Shown here: in pieces, positions 38,429 through 46,055 of the stretch
Position numbering within the stretch: position 1 is the stretch's first letter
How the letters are laid out: every line of letters starts with the position of its first letter
Source of the DNA: Peteryoungia rhizophila
Lineage (GTDB): Bacteria; Pseudomonadota; Alphaproteobacteria; Rhizobiales; Rhizobiaceae
Direction of reading: 5' to 3'
Assembly: GCF_004912145.1 (NCBI RefSeq)
Contig: NZ_STGT01000002.1
Coordinates: 496,001 to 560,000 of the forward strand
Length of the DNA stretch: 64,000 nt
Notes under the pieces: generated by a model
The model's database searches: none
What the model saw: the letters and a program-made list of their open reading frames with translations, nothing else
Told to the model about the DNA's origin: nothing
Program-made: the position numbers and the translations under genes

Positions 38429-38869
38429 TCAGCCGAGAAGCAGCTTTACCAGCTCTGCGGGCAGGCGGCGGGGGCGGCTGTTGCGATTGATGACGGCAAT
38501 GGCGACCCTGGCTGCGACCAGCAATTGCTCGTCGCGCCGGATCTCCTGATCGACGATCACCTTTGCGCCATGAGCCATCTGCGTACGGGTGATGACCGTG
38601 ACGAGATCGTCCATCCGGGCAGGGGACTTGAAGTCGATCTCCATCCGATGAACCATGAAGGCGAGCCCGCCGTCCGGGCCGTCGAAGACCGCCGACTGTA
38701 CGATGCCGAGGCAGCGGAAATAGTCTGTGCGCGCGCGTTCCATGAAGTGTAGGTAGCGGGCGTGATAGACGGCGCCCGAGAAGTCTGTGTCTTCGTAGTA
38801 GACGCGCTGAGTCAGCCGATGCACACGCTCGGTGATCTCGCCCGAGATTGGGATTTCAATCGAAGTCAT
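38429..38869 (-). CDS. ybgC: Tol-Pal system-associated acyl-CoA thioesterase YbgC
   Basis: A 146-residue hot-dog-fold thioesterase. The active-site pattern RVYYEDTDFSGAVYHARYL has the catalytic Asp and His (Asp29, His36), followed by HFMERARTDYFRCLG. The ATG at 38869 (MTSIEIPISG) is used rather than the open upstream frame. It hydrolyses short acyl-CoA or acyl-ACP and is typically the first gene of the tol-pal cluster, 245 bases upstream of tolQ here. A cluster of stem-loops lies upstream. Confidence 0.94.
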   Translation of the reverse strand: MTSIEIPISGEITERVHRLTQRVYYEDTDFSGAVYHARYLHFMERARTDYFRCLGIVQSAVFDGPDGGLAFMVHRMEIDFKSPARMDDLVTVITRTQMAHGAKVIVDQEIRRDEQLLVAARVAIAVINRNSRPRRLPAELVKLLLG

Positions 38870-38945
38870 CAAGGTCCCTGCTCTGGCGTGGAGGTGGTCG
38901 TGGCAAGCCGTATGTTCCTTGTCAGGCGAATAGCAGAAACCACTG

Positions 38946-39044
38946 GGGTTTCGCAAACCCAGCCCCCCGGGGGGCTGTGATCTTGGGTCTGAACAGTGGA
39001 GATGGGTCGGAAGGCCGATCCGCGGGAATGGCCTTCCGACCCAT
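38946..39044. repeat. Cluster of three perfect hairpins (palindromic mosaic element?)
   Basis: Three stem-loops within 99 bases: 38946-38960 (GGGTTT / AAACCC, 3-base loop), 38960-38977 (CAGCCCCCC / GGGGGGCTG, no loop) and 39002-39044 (15 perfect base pairs ATGGGTCGGAAGGCC / GGCCTTCCGACCCAT with a 13-base loop). No T tract follows on either strand. The size and form resemble the intergenic mosaic elements known from rhizobial genomes (RIME-type), but no copy is present elsewhere in this window to prove repetition. Confidence 0.6.
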
Positions 39045-39052
39045 AGCTTATG

Positions 39053-39718
39053 TCAGGCCGTACCCATGACAGGGTCAGTCCGGCCTTGCCGGATCGTCGG
39101 TGCATCTGTGCCGTCAGCGTCGCGAAGGGCGAGAATGACGAATTGCGTGGTCAGCAGCGCCAGAGCAAGAAGAAGTGCATAGGCCTGAAGGATCGTCGTC
39201 ATCGGCACGACGAAGTTGAGTTGAGGCATGGCGCCGAGCAGTAGGGGCACATACCAGGACGTGGCGGACAGCGCGCCCGACGCAAAGAAGAGGCTGCGCT
39301 GACCGGTGGACATGCCATCCAGAAGAGAGCGTCCGATCTGTGCCTTTACCCTTGGAAGCACAGCCATATGCAGGAAGACGCCGTTGATCGTCAGGATGAG
39401 GACGATGGTCATCTTCGCCCAGACCTTTTCATTGCCGAGCCGGATGGGGTCGAAGGCACTGTAGTAGGCCAGGAAACCGAGCCCTGTGATCCAGAGGAGG
39501 ATCAAGCCTGCATTGACGATCCGTGAGCCGAAATGGAAAATATTCCACTGATCGGTCGTCACCTTTCCTTTGAGGAAAAACTTTAGGATCATGAGGTCGA
39601 GGACTGTCGCCGCCCCCAGGCCGAGCGCGAGCCCGACGAAGTGAATAATGCGCAAGCCCGTCTTGATGGACGCGACGGGATCGAGGCGCAAAGTGTCGAT
39701 GAGATACATGAGACCCAT
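39053..39718 (-). CDS. Polytopic membrane protein of unknown function
   Basis: A 221-residue protein with about six predicted membrane helices. RIIHFVGLALGLGAATVLDL and GVFLHMAVLPRV carry membrane-embedded histidines, reminiscent of cytochrome b561-like or DUF2214-type proteins, but the pattern is not complete enough to name one. RVKAQIGRSLLDGMSTGQRS is a basic cytoplasmic loop. The gene is monocistronic, with the hairpin cluster just after its stop. Function is unknown. Confidence 0.72.
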   Translation of the reverse strand: MGLMYLIDTLRLDPVASIKTGLRIIHFVGLALGLGAATVLDLMILKFFLKGKVTTDQWNIFHFGSRIVNAGLILLWITGLGFLAYYSAFDPIRLGNEKVWAKMTIVLILTINGVFLHMAVLPRVKAQIGRSLLDGMSTGQRSLFFASGALSATSWYVPLLLGAMPQLNFVVPMTTILQAYALLLALALLTTQFVILALRDADGTDAPTIRQGRTDPVMGTA

Positions 39719-39985
39719 TTCGGGAATCCTTCAGCTTGTATGAGGCCCCCACTTCCTCCTTCTGTTAAGTTGTACAGGCGTGCGGATGTATTTCCGCGGA
39801 CGCCTGGCGTTCGTTGACTGAAAAGACAAGATTGTACTCACTGCAAGGGCACCAGGTGCCGCACTAACCTTGCGCCCATCGCCTCAATACTGGCGCTTAT
39901 GGACGGAAAAGGGGCTGGCTTGTGGCCGTATTGTGATATGCGGATTGCCTGATATGCCAGTTCCGCCGATGCGGGTGACCGATCG

Positions 39986-40555
39986 TCAGGACTGATCCTG
40001 ATTCATGACCTGTGCTTCGGTGATCCCGAGCCGTTGAAGGACATCCGCCCTGCTTGCCGCGTCATCCGCAACAATGAACTCGTCGATCTGCGGTGGTTTC
40101 ACGCTGGTGCCGGCCAGCATGGCATGTGCCTGACCGCGATGATGGGTCTGGTGCTGGAAGAGATGCGAGAGCACATCATCGCAGCGCTCCACCTGGATGC
40201 GGCCTGTTCGGTGGATGTGAACCGGGCGGTCGAGGTCTTCGTCGCCAAGGGCCAGGCAAAACGCGAGAAGGCGCCGGTCCGACGCGATTTGCGCTGCGCG
40301 GAGGTCGACAGGGTCCGGAAAAGGGATCTCGTTTTCCCAGGCCTTCGCACCGAGGTCGCCGCCTTCGAGCGCGTCGATGTAGAACCAGTCGATGATCAGG
40401 ATGTGATTGAGCGTCGCCACCAGCGAGGGAAAGAAGCTCGTCCGTGCCGCCTCGAACTCTCCCGCTTCTAGCATCGAGACCGCCTCGTGCAGCCGGTCAT
40501 TGGCCAGCATGTTGGCGTAGGCGAGCTTGCGGTTGAACCTGATGGCGTTGGTCAT
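39986..40555 (-). CDS. DinB family protein
   Basis: A 189-residue four-helix-bundle protein of the DinB/YfiT-like superfamily. The metal-binding histidines are His51 (ATLNHILIIDWFYID) and the FQHQTHHRGQAHAML cluster at 134-147. Such proteins are thought to be metal-dependent transferases or bacillithiol-like enzymes, mostly uncharacterised. The ATG at 40555 overlaps the NUDIX stop by four bases, so it is coupled to ruvB-NUDIX; the frame upstream is open to 40684 but lies inside the NUDIX gene. Confidence 0.85.
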   Translation of the reverse strand: MTNAIRFNRKLAYANMLANDRLHEAVSMLEAGEFEAARTSFFPSLVATLNHILIIDWFYIDALEGGDLGAKAWENEIPFPDPVDLRAAQIASDRRLLAFCLALGDEDLDRPVHIHRTGRIQVERCDDVLSHLFQHQTHHRGQAHAMLAGTSVKPPQIDEFIVADDAASRADVLQRLGITEAQVMNQDQS

Positions 40556-41073
40556 GGCCTGTCCAGGTTTCCATCGTGCCAGACCACGTGCCTCGGTGAG
40601 GCTGGCAGGCTCTCGATCTCGTCGGCGATGAAATAGGGTGGGATATCGAGGTTGGTCAGGGCCTCGCGGGTCGCCGGCACCCATTTAAATTCCAGAGAGT
40701 TCTTGCCGTCCTCATTGCGGTGGATGATGTCACTCGCATGGAAGGGGAAATGCTCCGGGATCTCCATCCGGTAATAGAGGCCGAGCTCGTGCCAGGCCTT
40801 GCCCTCATAGTCGAAGAAGTTCTCGACGATCCAGAGGAGTTCGTGGACAGTCGCCTCGACGCCCAGTTCCTCCTGCATCTCGCGCACAAGCGTTTCCGTC
40901 GAAGTCTCGCCTATCTCTGCTCGGCCACCGGGAAAGGTCCAGAAGGTCTCGTGGGTGGCTCGGTGAACGAGCACGTGGCCGTCGCAGAAGGCAAGGCCGG
41001 CGATGCGGTGGTTGAAGCGCCGCTTGCCGTCCTTGATGGTGATCAGGGTGCGCTTGGACACGGTTTCACTCAT
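40552..41073 (-). CDS. NUDIX hydrolase
   Basis: A 173-residue pyrophosphohydrolase. The Nudix box [20 protein letters not shown] runs from residue 50 and fits GX5EX7REUXEEXGU exactly, with Glu residues for Mg binding. [18 protein letters not shown] precedes it. The substrate (damaged nucleotide, NDP-sugar or cofactor) is not decided. It overlaps ruvB by eight bases and the DinB gene by four, so the three are translated together; a DNA-maintenance role is suggested by context only. Confidence 0.9.
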   Translation of the reverse strand: MSETVSKRTLITIKDGKRRFNHRIAGLAFCDGHVLVHRATHETFWTFPGGRAEIGETSTETLVREMQEELGVEATVHELLWIVENFFDYEGKAWHELGLYYRMEIPEHFPFHASDIIHRNEDGKNSLEFKWVPATREALTNLDIPPYFIADEIESLPASPRHVVWHDGNLDRP

Positions 41074-42106
41074 CCTCGAGCGTCAGCCGGAATTGCGCGG
41101 CCTCGAGGTCCTTCGGTGGCTGCATTCCTAAGTGTTTCCAAGCATTTGCGGTCAAAACACGACCGCGGGGGGTGCGCTGGATGAAGCCCTGCTGGATCAT
41201 GTAGGGCTCGATGATGTCTTCGATCGCGTCGCGCGGCTCCGACAGCCCGGCAGCGATGGTTTCGATGCCGACCGGACCGCCGCCGAAATTCACGGCGATC
41301 ATCGAGAGGTAGCGCATGTCGAGCTGGTCGAGGCCCATATTGTCGACGTTCAGACGCGTCAGGGCTTCGTCGGCGATCTGGCGGGTGACGGATTCTGCGC
41401 GGGCGACCTCGGCGAAGTCGCGGACACGGCGGAGCAGGCGGCCAGCGATGCGGGGCGTGCCGCGTGCCCGGCGGGCGACTTCGCGGGCGCCGTCTTCCGT
41501 CATCGGCAGGTTGAGCAGGCGGGCGCCACGGCGGACGATCGATTCCAGTTCCTCGACGGTATAGAAATTCAGGCGCACCGGAATGCCGAAGCGGTCGCGG
41601 AGCGGCGTCGTCAGCAGGCCGAGCCGGGTGGTGGCGGCAACCAGGGTGAACTTCGACAGGTCGATCTTCACCGAGCGGGCGGCCGGGCCCTCGCCGATGA
41701 TCAGGTCGAGCTGGAAGTCTTCCATGGCCGGATAGAGGATTTCCTCGACGGCGGGGCTCAGGCGATGGATTTCGTCGATGAAGAGCACGTCGCGCTCCTC
41801 TAGATTGGTGAGAAGGGCCGCTAGGTCGCCGGCCTTGGCGATGACAGGGCCAGAGGTCGAGCGGAAATTGACGCCGAGCTCCTTCGCCATGATCTGGGCA
41901 AGCGTCGTCTTGCCGAGGCCCGGGGGGCCGACGAAGAGGACGTGATCCAGCGCCTCGCCGCGGTTCTTCGCCGCCTCGATGAAGATCTTCAGGTTGGCGC
42001 GAGCTTCCGCCTGACCGGTGAAGTCGTCAAGCGTCTGCGGGCGGAGTGCTGCGTCGAGGTCTTCGCCGCGCTTTTCCGGCGTGAGGATCGGGTTGTCAGT
42101 GGTCAT
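41066..42106 (-). CDS. ruvB: Holliday junction branch-migration helicase RuvB
   Basis: A 346-residue AAA+ motor. Walker [12 protein letters not shown] at 60-70, Walker [13 protein letters not shown], sensor and arginine-finger segments ([38 protein letters not shown]) and the winged-helix C-terminus [15 protein letters not shown] are all present. It drives RuvA-guided junction migration. Its ATG overlaps the VapC stop by four bases: the usual ruvA-ruvB junction is broken by an inserted toxin-antitoxin pair, and ruvB translation may depend on vapC. Confidence 0.97.
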   Translation of the reverse strand: MTTDNPILTPEKRGEDLDAALRPQTLDDFTGQAEARANLKIFIEAAKNRGEALDHVLFVGPPGLGKTTLAQIMAKELGVNFRSTSGPVIAKAGDLAALLTNLEERDVLFIDEIHRLSPAVEEILYPAMEDFQLDLIIGEGPAARSVKIDLSKFTLVAATTRLGLLTTPLRDRFGIPVRLNFYTVEELESIVRRGARLLNLPMTEDGAREVARRARGTPRIAGRLLRRVRDFAEVARAESVTRQIADEALTRLNVDNMGLDQLDMRYLSMIAVNFGGGPVGIETIAAGLSEPRDAIEDIIEPYMIQQGFIQRTPRGRVLTANAWKHLGMQPPKDLEAAQFRLTLEDE

Positions 42107-42507
42107 GCGAGAAGTTCCATGCCGGGCACGCGGGAGGCGGCGCGTTTGTCGAAGGTCATTACTGAGGCGCAGCCTTCTTGCAATGATCGGGCTGCAATCA
42201 AGGCATCGGCGAAGTCGGCATTCTTCTGTTCGACATGCCGCAGCGCCTTGACCACCAGATCGTGGCTTTCAACGGTCAGTCCCCTGACCTGGAGGAGCTT
42301 GCCTATGGCCGCTGATGCGTCTCGTCTAGTGTAACCCAGTTGCGAGCGCAGCGCCCAGTCCAGTTCCAGTATGCAGATGAGTGGGAGAAAGGCCAGGTAG
42401 TTCTTGCCGAGCCCCTCTGCAAAACGCAGGGCTGAACGTCGTTGGTCAGGGTCATCATTGGTCAGAAGTCGGATGACGATGTTGGTGTCTAAGCCGACGA
42501 GAGTCAT
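42103..42507 (-). CDS. vapC: VapC-family PIN-domain toxin (first pair)
   Basis: A 134-residue PIN ribonuclease. The acidic active-site residues are in place: Asp7 ([11 protein letters not shown]), Glu49 (ILELDW), Asp98/Asp101 ([11 protein letters not shown]) and Asp120 (TFDKRA). VapC toxins cleave initiator tRNA or rRNA when the antitoxin is lost. The start overlaps the antitoxin stop by four bases and its stop overlaps ruvB by four. It therefore lies inside the ruvA-ruvB interval. Confidence 0.9.
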   Translation of the reverse strand: MTLVGLDTNIVIRLLTNDDPDQRRSALRFAEGLGKNYLAFLPLICILELDWALRSQLGYTRRDASAAIGKLLQVRGLTVESHDLVVKALRHVEQKNADFADALIAARSLQEGCASVMTFDKRAASRVPGMELLA

Positions 42508-42791
42508 GCCGCGATGTCCGATGGATCGTCGCCTCCGGTGGATAGTGCGTTTTCGCCTGCCGTCCGCAGCACCGCTTCGTCAATTTCTTCCAGCGTCGCA
42601 CGCCCGTTGGGTGGTGTGCCAAGGAAGCCTGCGAGATCCTTCAGATCGATGTTCTTCGGCGTAATGACGATCTCCCCGTCGACGACGCTGTACACCATCT
42701 GATCGCCAGGGCTCAGCTTCAAAAGCTCGCGCATCTCTTTGGGGATGGTGATCTGACCCTTGGCCGACATGGTGACTTCCCAGACCTTCAT
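42504..42791 (-). CDS. vapB: AbrB/SpoVT-type antitoxin (first pair)
   Basis: A 95-residue antitoxin. The N-terminal swapped-hairpin DNA-binding domain shows MKVWEVTMSAKGQITIPKEM and KLSPGDQMVYSVVDGEIVI; the acidic C-terminal tail (about 55-95) should wrap the toxin. The ATG at 42791 is preferred over one five codons earlier. It precedes vapC with ATGA overlap and probably represses its own promoter, located in the 73-base gap after ruvA, where an inverted repeat is seen. Confidence 0.9.
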   Translation of the reverse strand: MKVWEVTMSAKGQITIPKEMRELLKLSPGDQMVYSVVDGEIVITPKNIDLKDLAGFLGTPPNGRATLEEIDEAVLRTAGENALSTGGDDPSDIAA

Positions 42792-42807
42792 CGAGCTCTC
42801 CCACATT

Positions 42808-42834
42808 TTTCGATTTTTCTGACTATATTCGAAA
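42808..42834 (-). promoter_or_regulatory. Inverted repeat before the first vapBC pair
   Basis: TTTCGA and TCGAAA separated by 15 bases, in an AT-rich stretch between ruvA and the antitoxin start. Likely the autoregulatory operator/promoter of the pair; weak evidence beyond symmetry and position. Confidence 0.4.
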
Positions 42835-42864
42835 TGTCGGAGCCTATCAAATTTGTCAGAGATT

Positions 42865-43482
42865 TCACCGCGACAGCTCCTTCAGCCCCAGCCTGATCAA
42901 CTTGGCGCTATCAGCCCCTTCGCCGCCGTTCTTCAGGGCCGCTGCGATGGCATTGGCGGCCTGGTCGCGGGAATAGCCAAGATTGGTGAGCGCCGAGACG
43001 GCGTCGGCCACTGGAGCTGATGCGACGCCTTCGCCGAGTTCCTGCTTGAGGCCGATATTGGCGGATGCCTCGCCAGCAAAGGCGGGGGCCTTGTTCTTCA
43101 GTTCAGTGACCATGCGAAGCGCGACCTTGGGGCCGACGCCGGGTGCCCGGGAGATGGCGGCCTTGTCCTGCAGCGCGATGGCATTGGCCAGTTCCGACGG
43201 GGTCAGGGTGGAGAGGACCGCGAGAGCCACCTTGGCACCGACGCCCTGGACGCTCTGCAGGAGATTGAACCATTCCCGTTCAAGCGCGCTCATGAAGCCG
43301 AAGAGTTTGAGCTGGTCCTCGCGCACATAGGTCTCGATGAACAGCACGACGGCTTCTCCGGCCGAGCCGATGCGGCCGAGCGTGCGGGAGGAGCAGTGGG
43401 CGACGTAGCAGACGCCGTGGACGTCGACGAGGACATAGTCGTCGCCGATCTCGTCGATGGTGCCTTTGAGTTTGCCGATCAT
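42865..43482 (-). CDS. ruvA: Holliday junction-binding protein RuvA
   Basis: A 205-residue DNA-binding subunit that forms a tetramer on four-way junctions. It starts [20 protein letters not shown] (OB-fold domain I), has the helix-hairpin-helix segments [20 protein letters not shown] and [20 protein letters not shown] (domain II), and a C-terminal UBA-like domain III ([20 protein letters not shown]) that binds RuvB. It lies between the two inserted toxin-antitoxin pairs: 16 bases after the second vapC, 73 bases before the first antitoxin. Confidence 0.97.
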   Translation of the reverse strand: MIGKLKGTIDEIGDDYVLVDVHGVCYVAHCSSRTLGRIGSAGEAVVLFIETYVREDQLKLFGFMSALEREWFNLLQSVQGVGAKVALAVLSTLTPSELANAIALQDKAAISRAPGVGPKVALRMVTELKNKAPAFAGEASANIGLKQELGEGVASAPVADAVSALTNLGYSRDQAANAIAAALKNGGEGADSAKLIRLGLKELSR

Positions 43483-43498
43483 GGGAGCGTCCGTCGCG

Positions 43499-43915
43499 TT
43501 ACAGGGGATGGGTTTCGGGTGAGATTATGGGCACGTCCGGAAAGTAGGTCCGGTAGCCCTTCGTATCCCGGGTCAGGATCTTGTGGTTGCGGATGGCAGC
43601 ATGGGCACCGATGAGGAAGTCCGGCAGCACGCGTTCGCGTCCGCCGCCGGCACGGCGGTAGATGCGGAAGGCGACGCCGGCGGCGAAGGCTGCCGCCCAA
43701 GGCAGGTTCTCCCTGTGGAAATCCGATTGTGGCAGCAACTGCTCGACTTCATCGCGATCGGAGTATCGCACCGAGAATTCCGAATAGATGATTGGGTTGA
43801 TCACGAGCGGTTCGTCTTTCGCGAGCCGCATCAACTGTCCACGTGACCACGCGAGCCATTGAGGATCGCGAACGGCGACATCGACAAGCACATTGGTGTC
43901 GACCAGCACTGCCAT
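43499..43915 (-). CDS. vapC: VapC-family PIN-domain toxin (second pair)
   Basis: A 138-residue PIN ribonuclease with Asp6 ([13 protein letters not shown]), Glu46 ([13 protein letters not shown]), Asp99 ([12 protein letters not shown]) and Asp117 ([14 protein letters not shown]). It is clearly a different lineage from the other VapC in this window: the two share only the PIN fold. Three bases separate it from its antitoxin. It lies between ruvC and ruvA, 16 bases before ruvA. Confidence 0.9.
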   Translation of the reverse strand: MAVLVDTNVLVDVAVRDPQWLAWSRGQLMRLAKDEPLVINPIIYSEFSVRYSDRDEVEQLLPQSDFHRENLPWAAAFAAGVAFRIYRRAGGGRERVLPDFLIGAHAAIRNHKILTRDTKGYRTYFPDVPIISPETHPL

Positions 43916-43918
43916 CGC

Positions 43919-44170
43919 TCAGCGATCCCGCGTCATCTGCATCAGGGCGTCGGCGTCGACGGCCGGGTCCCCGGTTCCTTCCAGTCGCGCCAAGGTCTCC
44001 ATCAGTCCGGCCAATCGCTTCTGCTCCTGCAGCGCTTGGGTTCCGTTTTTCGGTGTCAGCATCAGCCTGCCGTCCTCGACGGTGAACACGACTTCGGAAT
44101 TCGGCTCTATGCCGATGAGTTCACGCAGATCGCGGGGAATGGTTACCTGACCTTTTGATGTTACGCGCAT
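43919..44170 (-). CDS. vapB: AbrB/SpoVT-type antitoxin (second pair)
   Basis: An 83-residue antitoxin: MRVTSKGQVTIPRDLRELIG opens the DNA-binding domain, followed by SEVVFTVEDGRLMLTPKNG and a basic/acidic tail with LAGLMETLARLEGTGDP. It should neutralise the adjacent PIN toxin and autorepress. A perfect inverted repeat lies 17 bases upstream of its start. It lies 57 bases after ruvC on the same strand. Confidence 0.9.
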   Translation of the reverse strand: MRVTSKGQVTIPRDLRELIGIEPNSEVVFTVEDGRLMLTPKNGTQALQEQKRLAGLMETLARLEGTGDPAVDADALMQMTRDR

Positions 44171-44187
44171 GGCTCGCCTCCGATCAT

Positions 44188-44204
44188 GTAAGAATAAATC
44201 TTAC
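44188..44204 (-). promoter_or_regulatory. Operator-like palindrome before the second vapBC pair
   Basis: GTAAGA-ATAAA-TCTTAC: six-base perfect arms around an AT-rich five-base centre, 17 bases upstream of the antitoxin start in an otherwise GC-rich region. Suits an AbrB-type autoregulatory site. Confidence 0.5.
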
Positions 44205-44227
44205 TGGCGGAACAAGTCAAGAACAAA

Positions 44228-44740
44228 TCAAGCGGAGGCGAGGAGCTTGCGCATGCGGTCGCCGCCGCGATTGTGGGCGTGGCAGATGGCGATGGCGAGC
44301 GCGTCGGCGGCGTCGTTGCCCTTGAACTCGGCCTTCGGCATCAGGATCTTCAGCATCATGTGGATTTGCTTCTTGTCGCCATGGCCGACGCCGATGACGG
44401 CCTTTTTCACTGCATTCGGCGCATATTCTGCCACCGGCAGTCCGGCGCGGGCAGGAACCAGCATGGCGATGCCCCGGGCCTGGCCGAGCTTCAGGGTGGC
44501 CACCGCATCCTTGTTGACGAAGGTCTGCTCTACGGCTGCCTCGTCCGGTGTGTAGGCGTGAACGACCTCCGAAAGGCCGTCATGCAGCTGGCAGAGACGG
44601 GATGCGAGATCCATGTCTCCGTCGGAGGTCACGGTGCCCGAGGCGACGAAACGCAGCGAATTGCCTGATGTCTCGATGACGCCCCAACCGCAGCGGCGGA
44701 GGCCGGGATCTATGCCGATGATGCGAATCGTGGAAGTCAT
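44228..44740 (-). CDS. ruvC: Holliday junction resolvase RuvC
   Basis: A 170-residue RNase-H-fold endonuclease. The four catalytic acids are visible: Asp11 ([15 protein letters not shown]), Glu71 ([11 protein letters not shown]), Asp143 and Asp146 ([18 protein letters not shown]). It resolves four-way junctions with RuvAB. It heads the minus-strand run, 57 bases before the second antitoxin. yebC, its common neighbour, is elsewhere in the window. Confidence 0.97.
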   Translation of the reverse strand: MTSTIRIIGIDPGLRRCGWGVIETSGNSLRFVASGTVTSDGDMDLASRLCQLHDGLSEVVHAYTPDEAAVEQTFVNKDAVATLKLGQARGIAMLVPARAGLPVAEYAPNAVKKAVIGVGHGDKKQIHMMLKILMPKAEFKGNDAADALAIAICHAHNRGGDRMRKLLASA

Positions 44741-44891
44741 AGGGAACCCTAGTGCAGTTCCGGGCAGATGTGCCAGTCAAATGTGAACAAACCGAAAACA
44801 AAGAAAGTGATTGTAATTTATTATCGTCACCTCTTGGGACCTCCACCGGGTCTGACTACATGAGAGAGACATATCGAACAGGGCCGTTGTC

Positions 44892-45893
44892 ATGATACCG
44901 TATTCCATTCTCGATCTTTCTCCCGTCGCCGAAGGACATTCCGTCCGGGAGGCTCTGGATGCCTCGCGCAGTCTGGCTCAGGTGGCGGAAAAGAACGGGT
45001 ATCGCCGTTTCTGGCTTGCCGAACACCATGGGATGCCGGGCATTGCGAGCGCTGCGACGGCGCTTGTCATTTCGCATGTCGCGGCCGGGACGCAGACGAT
45101 CCGGGTGGGCTCCGGCGGCATCATGCTGCCGAACCACTCTCCACTGGTCATCGCAGAGCAGTTCGGAACGCTGGAAGCGCTTTATCCGGGGCGGGTCGAG
45201 CTCGGCCTCGGCCGTGCGCCGGGAACGGACATGCGCACCGCCCGAGCCCTGCGTCGCAACATGGAAGCGGGCGCGGAGAGTTTCCCGCACGACATTCTCG
45301 AACTGCAGCGCCTGTTGGGTGAACCGGATGATGAAGGCGGGCTAATCGCCGTTCCCGGCATGAACAGCCATGTCCCGATCTGGCTGCTCGGATCGAGCCT
45401 CTACAGCGCGCATCTCGCCGCAGCACTGGGCCTGCCTTATGCCTTCGCTTCACATTTCGCCCCCGACCAGTTGCTCGATGCGGTCGAGATCTATCGGGAA
45501 CGCTTCCAGCCGTCAGCCGGTCTGCAGAAGCCCTATGTGATGGTCGGCACAATGGCGGCCATTGCCGAGACGGATCGAGAGGCGGCCCATCTCTTCACCT
45601 CGGCGCAGCAGCAGTTCGTCAATCTGCGCCGCAACATACGCCGGTCGTTCCCGCGTCCCGTCGAGACGATGGAAGGGTTCTGGACGGAGATGGAGCGCAT
45701 CGGTGTCGAACATACGCTGCGCTATGCGATCGTCGGCTCGCCTGAAACGGCTGCGGACAAGCTCTCGCGCTTCATCGCGGATGTCAGGCCAGACGAGATC
45801 ATCGTCTCGACCCCGGTCCATAACTTGCAGGCGCGTATCCGCTCCGTGGAGCTCTTTGCGGGACTTCCCCAGAGAATCTCACAGGCGGCCTGA
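44892..45893 (+). CDS. LLM-class flavin-dependent oxidoreductase
   Basis: A 333-residue luciferase-like TIM-barrel enzyme that uses reduced flavin. It begins [20 protein letters not shown], has [40 protein letters not shown], and [19 protein letters not shown], all typical of the MsnO8 branch of the luciferase-like family (unspecified 'LLM class'). The substrate is unknown. It is monocistronic, diverging from ruvC; the 151-base gap is AT-rich near 44800-44830. Confidence 0.9.
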   Translation: MIPYSILDLSPVAEGHSVREALDASRSLAQVAEKNGYRRFWLAEHHGMPGIASAATALVISHVAAGTQTIRVGSGGIMLPNHSPLVIAEQFGTLEALYPGRVELGLGRAPGTDMRTARALRRNMEAGAESFPHDILELQRLLGEPDDEGGLIAVPGMNSHVPIWLLGSSLYSAHLAAALGLPYAFASHFAPDQLLDAVEIYRERFQPSAGLQKPYVMVGTMAAIAETDREAAHLFTSAQQQFVNLRRNIRRSFPRPVETMEGFWTEMERIGVEHTLRYAIVGSPETAADKLSRFIADVRPDEIIVSTPVHNLQARIRSVELFAGLPQRISQAA

Positions 45894-46055
45894 GACCGTT
45901 GCCATTGCGGGGTTTCGCCCCCGATCCTTTACCCGCAATTAAGCGCTGAGGGTGATTGTCCCCGTATAAAAATGGGGAAGTCTGCCGAAATCATTTCGGT
46001 GGGCTGAAGATCTGGCGGAGCCGCCTGTTTCGGGGCGGCTCAGGGGACAACAATC

